NCBI GenBank assembly: GCA_017519685.1
Contig: JAFWRV010000286.1
Coordinates: 1-7,248 of the forward strand
Reading direction: 5' to 3'
DNA: 7,248 bases
Origin: Clostridia bacterium
GTDB lineage: Bacteria > Bacillota > Clostridia > Oscillospirales > Acutalibacteraceae
The position numbers and the translations under genes were made by a program. Of this stretch, positions 1-5,802 are shown piece after piece. Every line of letters starts with the position of its first letter. Position 1 is the stretch's first letter. The notes beneath the pieces were generated by a model, which did no database searches, had not been told where the DNA came from, and saw nothing but the letters and a program-made list of their open reading frames with translations.

Positions 1-471
1 AAGCCGGACGGCGGAATGAATTTCTCCAGAGGAGGCGGCATAGGCGCGCAGCGTTATCCGTTTATCTGGGCGGGCGATCAGCGCAGAGAATTCTTCTTCC
101 TGCCTGTTGTCATAAGGGCGGCGCTTTCTCTCGGTCTTTCGGGAGTTCCGTTTGTCAGCTGGGATATGGCGGGATATATGCCCGCGTTCAATCCTTATGA
201 CAGGTCGAGGGAAAACAAAGTGTTTATGAGAGGCGTTGAGTTTACCGCCTTTTCGCCTGTTATTCAGACTCACGGCAAGGTCAGCAGACCGTATGACTTT
301 GACGATTACACAAAGAAGGTTTACCGCCTCTACTCAAAGCTTCACGAAAAACTCAGACCGTATCTCGTTGAGCAGGCAAAGACCGCTTCACAGACCGGAC
401 TTCCGATGATGCGCCATTTGTTCCTTTATGACGGCGAGGATAAAAACTGCCTTAAAACCGAAGACGAATAG
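1..471 (+). CDS. GH31 alpha-glycosidase, internal part (5' end outside window), ending at an in-frame TAG
   Basis: This is the second half of a glycoside hydrolase family 31 catalytic barrel, in frame from base 1, so the true start lies upstream. Family 31 enzymes hydrolyse alpha-linked sugars by a retaining mechanism. Seen in the sequence: an RYPFIWAGDQ box at codons 18-27, whose Asp26 (76-78) aligns with the family acid/base Asp; a GLSGVPFVSWDMAGY stretch matching the conserved GLSG...(H)DIGG region; an FTAFSPVIQTHG segment; and a KLRPYLVEQA...GLPMMRHLFL block. The nucleophile Asp motif would lie upstream of the window. The WAGDQ form recalls alpha-glucosidase and sulfoquinovosidase-like subgroups, but substrate cannot be assigned from this piece. 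No signal peptide can be judged. The frame stops at TAG 469-471, yet the same frame continues as the family C-terminal domain to 726, so this and the next entry are one ancestral gene. It is either a recent pseudogene, a sequence error, or a gene with readthrough or a split product. Confidence 0.85.
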   Translation, partial: KPDGGMNFSRGGGIGAQRYPFIWAGDQRREFFFLPVVIRAALSLGLSGVPFVSWDMAGYMPAFNPYDRSRENKVFMRGVEFTAFSPVIQTHGKVSRPYDFDDYTKKVYRLYSKLHEKLRPYLVEQAKTASQTGLPMMRHLFLYDGEDKNCLKTEDE

Positions 472-726
472 ATGCTCGGCGATTCGCTTCTTGTCTGCCC
501 GGTGCTCGGCAGACGGAACAGAAGGGATATTTATCTCCCGAAAGGAAACTGGACTGAAATTTTTACCGGCGAAAAATTCACGGGCCCTCTTAAAATCAGA
601 GGCAGAAAAGCCGGAATCGGCACAATACCCGTATTTCTGCTTGAGGGAAACAAGAGCGAAACAATCGACAGGGTGCTTGAGGAATCCCGGGATTTAATCA
701 ATGAGATAAAGTCGCTTGCCGACTGA
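472..726 (+). CDS. GH31 C-terminal beta-domain fragment, same frame, directly after the TAG
   Basis: These 84 residues continue the GH31 protein in the same frame. The opening MLGDSLLVCPV matches the family motif (LGD-LLVAPV) that starts the proximal beta-domain after the barrel, followed by R-x-IYLPKGNWTEIFTGEKFTGP, the usual YLP-G-W--++TGE pattern, and an IGTIPVFLLEGN segment. The ATG at 472 abuts the TAG at 469-471, so re-initiation is formally possible, but no clear ribosome binding site precedes it; the upstream bases are only loosely purine-rich. On its own this domain should have no catalytic activity, since all catalytic residues are in the barrel. It ends in TGA, 10 bases before the next gene. 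I read it as the distal part of one interrupted gene rather than an independent one. Confidence 0.7.
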   Translation: MLGDSLLVCPVLGRRNRRDIYLPKGNWTEIFTGEKFTGPLKIRGRKAGIGTIPVFLLEGNKSETIDRVLEESRDLINEIKSLAD

Positions 727-727
727 C

Positions 728-732
728 GGAGG
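728..732 (+). promoter_or_regulatory. Ribosome binding site GGAGG deciding the start at 737
   Basis: GGAGG lies four bases before ATG 737, close but workable. A further in-frame ATG exists at 716 but it sits inside the end of the GH31 frame and has no comparable site, so 737 is the better start. Confidence 0.7.
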
Positions 733-736
733 TAAT

Positions 737-3205
737 ATGTCAGAACAGAATAAAATTCACGTGGCATACGGTTTTCACGTAAACTGCTATCATTCATACA
801 GGGGAGATACTCCCGACGGACTCGGCTTCGGCTCGGACATCCGTATAATCAGGCAGATAATCAGAGTTCTCAACGAACTCAATGAAAGCGGAATTCCGGT
901 AAAGGGTACCTGGGATTTTGAAAACTTTTTCTCTCTCGAAAAAATATTGCCCGAATACGCTCCCGACATAATTGAAGGAGTGAAGGAGAGAGTAGATAAA
1001 TACGGCGACGAAAATATCATTATGGGATACAGTAACGGCGCGCTGTCGGCTATGACAGACGACGAATTCACCGCCTCAATTGAACTTGCCGTCACCAATC
1101 CCGGCGGCTCGGGTCTGAGGGATATTTTCGGCAAATGCGAAATGATTGTCAGACCGCAGGAGGTAATGTTCACTCCGTCGCAGGTGTCGCTTTATAACAA
1201 ATGCGGCGTAAAGGCACTTTGCCTTTACTATTCCTGCGTGCCGTTTGACGCCTTTCGCACCGTTATACCTCCGCTCCCCGACGAGCAGGCGTTCAATCCT
1301 CTGACATACACCTATAAAGGCGAGTCAATGACGGTAATACCGACTTATAACAATTCGGATATCTGCGATGCGGGATGTATGAGAAAATGGGTAAAGGACC
1401 TCCGGCGCAAGCAGATAAGCGGAGAAATAAACAGAGACCTGTTTGTTTTTGTCAATATGGACGCGGACGCCATTTTCTGGGAAACAATGAAGATTCCCGT
1501 TATAGGCAGCAGGATAGCGAATACAGACGGTATTCACGGCCTTGTCAGCGAGATTGCCGACCTCGATTATGTGGTATTCGATACCCCGGGAGGATATATC
1601 GCGAATCACTCAAACGCGGGCGAAATCAGTTTTACTCAGGACACCGCGGACGGTAATTTCACCGGCTACGCTTCCTGGGCGGAAAAACCGTATAACAGAA
1701 AAATCTGGACCGCGCTCGAAAGAGCGAGAGCAATGTCAAAAATCACGGCTGAAAGCGACAGGGAATCACCCTCGTTTGCGGACAGAGTGCTTCTGCTCTC
1801 AACCACGCATTTCGGTCTCGCTACGCCCGTGCTTAATATTCAAAGGGAGGAAAAGGCAAACGCTCTTGCGGAAAGTGTCATAAGTCTTGAGAAAAACGCC
1901 CTTCCCGAAAGTGAGAAAATCACGCTTCATAATATCAACGGCAGCGCCCTTCAGTGTCTTCAGATAAAAACAAAAGCGGTAAATCCCGTAATAAGCGGCG
2001 AAGGACTTGTTTCATACACCGCCGTTGAAGCGGATGACGGTGAGAGCATATTCGCGGTTATGAAGTTTTCAGACGTGAAGCCGGAATATATAATTGAAAT
2101 CACAGACGGCGAAGCCGGAAAAGCGGATGACTCCCTCGAACTGTCAACACCGTCTGCGGTTATGAAATTCAACGCCGGAGGAATATCCGAAATTATTTAC
2201 GGCGGAAAGACCGCGGGAGATAAAAATTTCCTGAGCAGCTTTATAAATTACGGTGGTAAGAAATATCCGTTTTCAGTCAACAGCGTTAAACCTCTGGCGG
2301 TCAGCGGAAACGGAAAATGCATAAAAATGAGCGGCGGAATTCATCTGCCCGGAGAAATAAAAGGCGGCAGATTCAACTATCTGTTTTTCACCTGCGAAGG
2401 GGTCGATATGATATTTGTCAGGGCTTCCGTCAGTTATCCGTACACCCCGGAAAACGATTCGATTTCAACCGAAAACTCAACCCTCGGCAGATTCACCGAT
2501 ATGAAATGGACTGAGGCGGCGCCTTTTGCGCTGTCTCCGCTTACCGGGAAATATCCCAAAGTAATAAAGCGCAATTATTCGGGAGATATATCCGAATTCT
2601 CAACATCCGCTTTCCCCGAAAGCGACCCAAAGAACACATCTCTCGCTTCATTCAACCATCAGCTGACGGCGGGGCTTACCGCTGTTTCGGGCAACGGGCT
2701 GAAATTCGTGCTGTCAAATCAGCGGCAGGTGCTCAATTCAATGGCTCACTGCCCGATGCGGCTTGAAAAAGACGGCACCGTAATTATGAATCCTTTCGGT
2801 CATTTTTACGGCCCTCAGCGTCATCATTGGGGCAGGGGCGGAGATGAAATCCTCGGTGTATATACTCTCGTAACGCCGCAGGGAAAGTCAATCGCTCCGA
2901 GCTATAACGGTGTCACGGAAACCGCTTTTCTTGCGATGAGTTTCAAAGACGAGTCCGACTGCGATTATTCCTGCGCCTGCGCGTTTGCCGACGGCGCGGT
3001 GCTGACCGCTCCCGATGGCAGCGATGTTAACGCGTTTTACGGCGACAATGTTCTTTTCAGCAAAACAGTAGTGACCGGAGAAAGCGGCGAAAATCTCAGA
3101 AATCCTGTTTTCAGCGGACTTAAAGGCAACGCGGGAAAGTACATTACCAAAGGTTCAAAAGCGATTTTTCACATAATTTCCGCCCAAATCAAGTCAAAAC
3201 GCTGA
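737..3205 (+). CDS. Large glycoside hydrolase-like protein, GH38/GH57-type barrel with beta-rich C-terminus
   Basis: An 822-residue protein with no signal peptide, so probably cytoplasmic. Residues 1 to about 350 look like the (beta/alpha)7 barrel shared by GH38, GH57 and polysaccharide-deacetylase-like enzymes. Visible there are an N-terminal GFHVNCYHSYRGDT strand-and-loop (H14, N16, H19), GTWDFEN (58-63, with D60 and E62), YSNGALSAM (98-106), a VRPQE box (138-142), PTYNNSD (202-208) and NMDADAIFWE (240-249). In barrels of this group acidic residues in such boxes act as nucleophile or acid, and a His/Asp set binds metal; which residues do so here is inference. From about 350 to 822 it is beta-rich and resembles the accessory sandwich domains of GH38-like enzymes, with an unusual QRHHWGRGG cluster at 694-702. 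It follows the GH31 gene by 10 bases and is likely co-transcribed, suggesting a shared substrate. The family call is moderate and the substrate is unknown. Confidence 0.6.
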   Translation: MSEQNKIHVAYGFHVNCYHSYRGDTPDGLGFGSDIRIIRQIIRVLNELNESGIPVKGTWDFENFFSLEKILPEYAPDIIEGVKERVDKYGDENIIMGYSNGALSAMTDDEFTASIELAVTNPGGSGLRDIFGKCEMIVRPQEVMFTPSQVSLYNKCGVKALCLYYSCVPFDAFRTVIPPLPDEQAFNPLTYTYKGESMTVIPTYNNSDICDAGCMRKWVKDLRRKQISGEINRDLFVFVNMDADAIFWETMKIPVIGSRIANTDGIHGLVSEIADLDYVVFDTPGGYIANHSNAGEISFTQDTADGNFTGYASWAEKPYNRKIWTALERARAMSKITAESDRESPSFADRVLLLSTTHFGLATPVLNIQREEKANALAESVISLEKNALPESEKITLHNINGSALQCLQIKTKAVNPVISGEGLVSYTAVEADDGESIFAVMKFSDVKPEYIIEITDGEAGKADDSLELSTPSAVMKFNAGGISEIIYGGKTAGDKNFLSSFINYGGKKYPFSVNSVKPLAVSGNGKCIKMSGGIHLPGEIKGGRFNYLFFTCEGVDMIFVRASVSYPYTPENDSISTENSTLGRFTDMKWTEAAPFALSPLTGKYPKVIKRNYSGDISEFSTSAFPESDPKNTSLASFNHQLTAGLTAVSGNGLKFVLSNQRQVLNSMAHCPMRLEKDGTVIMNPFGHFYGPQRHHWGRGGDEILGVYTLVTPQGKSIAPSYNGVTETAFLAMSFKDESDCDYSCACAFADGAVLTAPDGSDVNAFYGDNVLFSKTVVTGESGENLRNPVFSGLKGNAGKYITKGSKAIFHIISAQIKSKR

Positions 3206-3244
3206 TTTTTTAAAATTTATTTAATATTTCAAAGTTTTTTTATA

Positions 3245-3273
3245 TTGATAATCTTATTTCCTTATGATAAAAT
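3245..3273 (+). promoter_or_regulatory. Sigma-70-type promoter for the glycosyltransferase unit
   Basis: TTGATA (3245-3250) and TAAAAT (3268-3273) are separated by 17 bases, and TG at 3265-3266 gives an extended -10. It lies in the very AT-rich spacer 3206-3338. Transcription would begin near 3280, leaving a leader of roughly 68 bases. AT-richness makes chance matches likelier, but spacing and the TG element are right. Confidence 0.55.
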
Positions 3274-3290
3274 AATTATTACTCAAAATA

Positions 3291-3313
3291 GACTTTAAAC
3301 ACACTTTAAGGTC
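3291..3313 (+). promoter_or_regulatory. Hairpin in the untranslated leader of the glycosyltransferase mRNA
   Basis: GACTTTAA (3291-3298) pairs with TTAAGGTC (3306-3313): eight base pairs including one T-G wobble, with a seven-base loop. It sits between the predicted transcription start and the ribosome binding site and has no T-run, so it is not a terminator. It may protect the 5' end or bind a regulator; the role is unknown. Confidence 0.35.
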
Positions 3314-3330
3314 GAAAGCGAAATTTTTCA

Positions 3331-3338
3331 GGAAGGGG
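3331..3338 (+). promoter_or_regulatory. Ribosome binding site GGAAGGGG deciding the start at 3348
   Basis: GGAAGGGG runs directly into an in-frame ATG at 3339, which leaves no spacer. The next in-frame ATG, 3348, has a nine-base spacer and begins MYNMGYKYAP, so 3348 is the more likely start. Confidence 0.65.
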
Positions 3339-3347
3339 ATGACGCCG

Positions 3348-4286
3348 ATGTATAATATGGGTTACAAATATGCGCCGATTGTTATGTTTGTTTATAACCG
3401 CGCATCATATTTTATGAAGACCGTTGACGCATTGGCAAAATGCCCCGAAGCGGAAGAGAGCGAGCTTTATATTTTTGCCGACGGTCCAAAGAATGAGTCT
3501 GACGCAGTAAAGGTCGCTCAGGTCCGCCGCGCCGTGAGAAAAGAAATGGCAAAGAGACGCTTTGCCGATATAAAGCTTATTGAGAGAAAAAGCAATATAG
3601 GACTTGCGGCAAACGTAATTGACGGCGTCACAGACGTTATCAACAAGTACGGCAGAACGATAGTCATTGAGGATGACGCTCTTGCCTCGCCTCATCTTCT
3701 CAAGTTTATGAACGCGGCTCTTGATTATTATGAGGATATCGACCACATCGGCTCAATAGCGGGTTATACTCCCGCGATAGAGTTCCCTGACAATTATAAA
3801 AAAGACGTTTTCACCGCATACCGCTCCTGTTCATTCAGCTGGGCAACCTGGAAGGAAAACTGGGAAAACGTGGACTGGGAACTCAATCATATTAAAGAGT
3901 TTTACAACAGCCCCGCTCTGATAAAGAAACTCAACGCGAACGGGTCGGACCGTTTCACACGGCTTGTCCGTCAGGCGAAGGGCATCGGTTCCTCCTGGTC
4001 GGTAAGATTTGCGGCAGACCTGGTCAGAAACGGCAAGCTCACGATTTATCCGAGATATTCCTATGTTATCAATATCGGTGTTGACGCCGACCAGATACAT
4101 AACTCTATCGAGGACTCCGATATGAATGAGATTGACCTCAACAGAGCGATTGAAAACTTTGAGCTTGAGGATCCGGAGATTAATAACGATATTCAGAAGG
4201 CGCTCAAGAAGCACTATTCAGGCGGCGGAGCGAGCGATTTCAAGAATCTCGCCAATACCCTGAGATTTGCCGCGACAAATTACTGA
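3348..4286 (+). CDS. GT-A-fold glycosyltransferase (GT2/GNT-I-like), cytoplasmic
   Basis: A 312-residue protein with no signal peptide or membrane segment. The fold is read from an opening strand PIVMFVYNR (10-18), the FADGP turn (43-47) where nucleotide-sugar transferases bind the base, a SNIGLAANV motif (82-90), and IVIEDDALASPHLLKFMN (105-122). E108-D109-D110 takes the place of the metal-binding DxD motif, as in the EDD of GNT-I-like enzymes. A later FSWATWKENW segment (163-172) matches the (S)W(G)WATW block common in this bacterial group and probably helps bind the acceptor. It should transfer a sugar from a nucleotide donor to a glycan or protein acceptor on the cytoplasmic side; donor and acceptor cannot be told. 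It has its own promoter and leader and is followed 17 bases later by an exported hydrolase, suggesting a surface-glycan role. The start at 3348 is preferred over 3339 on ribosome-site spacing. Confidence 0.75.
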   Translation: MYNMGYKYAPIVMFVYNRASYFMKTVDALAKCPEAEESELYIFADGPKNESDAVKVAQVRRAVRKEMAKRRFADIKLIERKSNIGLAANVIDGVTDVINKYGRTIVIEDDALASPHLLKFMNAALDYYEDIDHIGSIAGYTPAIEFPDNYKKDVFTAYRSCSFSWATWKENWENVDWELNHIKEFYNSPALIKKLNANGSDRFTRLVRQAKGIGSSWSVRFAADLVRNGKLTIYPRYSYVINIGVDADQIHNSIEDSDMNEIDLNRAIENFELEDPEINNDIQKALKKHYSGGGASDFKNLANTLRFAATNY

Positions 4287-4303
4287 TAACGGTGGGTTGA
4301 ATT

Positions 4304-5158
4304 ATGAAATCATTTAAAAAGATTGCCGCTTTGTTATGCGCGTTTGTTATTGCTTTTTCGGCAGTTTCATTCGCGTTTGCGCAATCCGCGGAAACAGAAG
4401 AACCGCTTAATCTTCTCCTTCTCGGTGACTCAATAACCCAGGGATTCGGAATAGTCAACAGGGATGAAGCTTCATACGGCAGGATAGTTGCCGACACAAA
4501 CGGCTACGGATATAAAAATTACGCGAAGGTTGCTTACAATACCACAGATATGCTCGAGATGATTAAGAGCGGAAAAATCGACGACGATATCAGAAACGCT
4601 GATATCATCAATATCAGCATCGGCTCCAATAATTATCTCGCCAATGACGACGTAGTCATGATTGTTATCGGCGCGCTTCTGGGTTACAATAACAGGCAGC
4701 TCGACGAAATCGCGCAATGGATATATGAGGATTACAATAAGATTTATGATGAAATCCGCAGACTGAATCCCGATGCGACTCTTATATTTAATAATATTTA
4801 CTGCGCCTGGAAAGGAATCGGATACATCCCGTTCCACAAAGCTACGGACAGAATCAACGCGGCGCTCGAAAAATTCAAGGCGGACCATCCGGATGATATT
4901 ATCATTCTTGATATCGCAAGTGTTATCACAGGCCACGGCGAGTATGTCGCCGCGGACAGTGTCCATCCCAACGCCGCGGGCAATGTTGCGATTGCGAAGC
5001 AGCTGCTGAAGCTGCTTAAAGACCTCGGCCTCGGCGAAAAGACCGAGCCGGCGGTAAACGCTGAAGGTATTGATTATAACTTCTATCAGGAAGAATTCGG
5101 AAAGTTTGCCGGCACTCTTATCTGGATGATTGTCAGCACATTAACACTTCACTTTTAA
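4304..5158 (+). CDS. Exported SGNH/GDSL-type esterase or lipase-like hydrolase
   Basis: A 284-residue protein with a clear signal peptide: MKSFKK, a hydrophobic core (about 7-24) and a probable AFA-Q cut after residue 26. There is no lipobox Cys at the cut. The mature part is an SGNH hydrolase: block I LLLGDSITQGFG with nucleophile Ser43, block III GSNN (107-110) with Asn109, and block V DSVHPN with Asp218 and His221. Such enzymes remove acyl groups from sugars, lipids or peptidoglycan, or cleave esters. Two departures are visible: the block II glycine position reads Ala77 (KVAYNTTDM), and the usual GxND is GSNN. The tail (about 268-284) is hydrophobic, ending STLTLHF, and could touch the membrane, but it has no sorting motif. 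A GGTGGG site at 4291-4296, seven bases before ATG, supports the start. It is probably co-transcribed with the glycosyltransferase and followed by a terminator. Substrate unknown. Confidence 0.8.
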   Translation: MKSFKKIAALLCAFVIAFSAVSFAFAQSAETEEPLNLLLLGDSITQGFGIVNRDEASYGRIVADTNGYGYKNYAKVAYNTTDMLEMIKSGKIDDDIRNADIINISIGSNNYLANDDVVMIVIGALLGYNNRQLDEIAQWIYEDYNKIYDEIRRLNPDATLIFNNIYCAWKGIGYIPFHKATDRINAALEKFKADHPDDIIILDIASVITGHGEYVAADSVHPNAAGNVAIAKQLLKLLKDLGLGEKTEPAVNAEGIDYNFYQEEFGKFAGTLIWMIVSTLTLHF

Positions 5159-5164
5159 GTTATT

Positions 5165-5190
5165 ACAGAGGCGTCACGCGGCGTCTCTGT
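5165..5190 (+). terminator. Hairpin terminator after the SGNH hydrolase gene
   Basis: ACAGAGGCGTC (5165-5175) pairs with GGCGTCTCTGT (5180-5190) over 11 positions with two G-T wobbles and a four-base ACGC loop. It begins six bases after the TAA stop. The tract after it (TATATTTAAG) is T-rich but not a clean T-run, so termination may be partial or factor-assisted. Confidence 0.65.
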
Positions 5191-5286
5191 TATATTTAAG
5201 CATATTTTGCCCCGGAGAATAAAATAGAACCGTTATTTTTCTCCGATTGATATTTATTTACTGCTGCGCTTGTTATATACTCATAG

Positions 5287-5310
5287 GCGAAGGGAAAACA
5301 AATCCTTCGT
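5287..5310 (+). promoter_or_regulatory. Short dyad in the spacer upstream of the NfeD gene
   Basis: CGAAGG (5288-5293) pairs with CCTTCG (5304-5309), plus a G-T wobble outside, around a 10-base A-rich loop. It lies upstream of the likely promoter. It could be an operator, or a leader stem if a weaker distal promoter (TTGATA at 5247, AT-rich -10 near 5273) is used. No T-run follows, so it is not a terminator. Confidence 0.25.
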
Positions 5311-5319
5311 AATTGACGG

Positions 5320-5348
5320 TTGTAATATCGTTACGGCTATGTTAAAAT
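5320..5348 (+). promoter_or_regulatory. Probable promoter of the NfeD-SPFH unit
   Basis: TTGTAA (5320-5325), 17 bases, then TAAAAT (5343-5348) with an extended TG at 5340-5341. The start would be near 5355, giving a very short leader just ahead of the AAAGGAG ribosome site (5358-5364). A competing reading uses TTGACG (5313-5318) with TATGTT (5338-5343), but its 19-base spacing is worse. Confidence 0.45.
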
Positions 5349-5371
5349 AGCATTTGGAAAGGAGAGAAAAT

Positions 5372-5800
5372 ATGACTTACATTATTGTGTGGGTTGTGTT
5401 ACTGGCCGCTTTTCTGATAGTGGAAGGCGTAACGGCTCAGCTTGTTACAATCTGGTTTGCGGCAGGAGCCCTCGTTTCGCTTATTCTCGCGGTACTGAAA
5501 CTTCCGCTGTGGGTTCAGATAACAGCTTTTGTGGCTGTATCCGCGGTGACTCTCGCGGCAACAAGACCGCTTGTGAAAAAGATGACCAAGACAAAAATCC
5601 AGCATACCAATTCCGACAGAATCATCGGCGACACGGCAATAGTGACCGAAACGATTGACAATGTCGAAGCAACAGGCGCCGTTAAAGTCGGCGGCATCGT
5701 CTGGACTGCCCGTTCGGACGACGGCAGTGTAATAGAAGAGGGCAAAAGAGTAATCATAGTAAAAATAGATGGTGTTAAGGCCATCGTTAAGGAGGTATAA
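5372..5800 (+). CDS. NfeD-family membrane protein, short form with OB-like domain
   Basis: A 142-residue protein of the short NfeD type, lacking the ClpP-like protease domain of the long form. Three hydrophobic segments are visible (about 3-22, 24-42, 46-63) joined by tight turns, then a basic linker (KKMTKTK) and a soluble beta-rich domain (about 78-142). That domain has the family marks: SDRIIGDTAIV (81-91), followed by a G-x-V---G--W-AR pattern (G102 to R114) and a closing EEGKRVIIVKIDG strand pair typical of the OB-like fold. NfeD proteins pair with SPFH/stomatin proteins in membrane microdomains; this one lies two bases upstream of such a gene and carries the latter's AAGGAGG site inside its last codons, so the two are transcribed and probably translated together. 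The start ATG is preceded by AAAGGAG with a seven-base spacer to the Shine-Dalgarno core; an earlier TTG at 5354 would precede the site and is rejected. Confidence 0.88.
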   Translation: MTYIIVWVVLLAAFLIVEGVTAQLVTIWFAAGALVSLILAVLKLPLWVQITAFVAVSAVTLAATRPLVKKMTKTKIQHTNSDRIIGDTAIVTETIDNVEATGAVKVGGIVWTARSDDGSVIEEGKRVIIVKIDGVKAIVKEV

Positions 5801-5802
5801 CC

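Noticed and set aside
428..697. Alternative + strand frame bridging the TAG in the GH31 gene
   Set aside because: It is a different reading frame; the GH31 similarity on both sides of the TAG is in one continuous frame, so no frameshift is needed.
790..1173. Minus-strand open frame of 127 codons
   Set aside because: Lies wholly inside the well-supported barrel region of the 737-3205 gene and has no family features or ribosome site.
3185..3211. Possible weak terminator at the end of the large protein gene (AAATCA...TGATTT then T-run)
   Set aside because: The stem is only six AT-rich pairs with an 11-base loop and overlaps the stop codon; too weak to call.
3339..3347. Upstream ATG at 3339 as start of the glycosyltransferase
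   Set aside because: It directly abuts the GGAAGGGG site without spacer; 3348 has proper spacing.
4472..4966. Minus-strand open frame of 164 codons
   Set aside because: Fully opposite the SGNH hydrolase gene, whose catalytic blocks are clear; the reverse product shows no recognisable motif.
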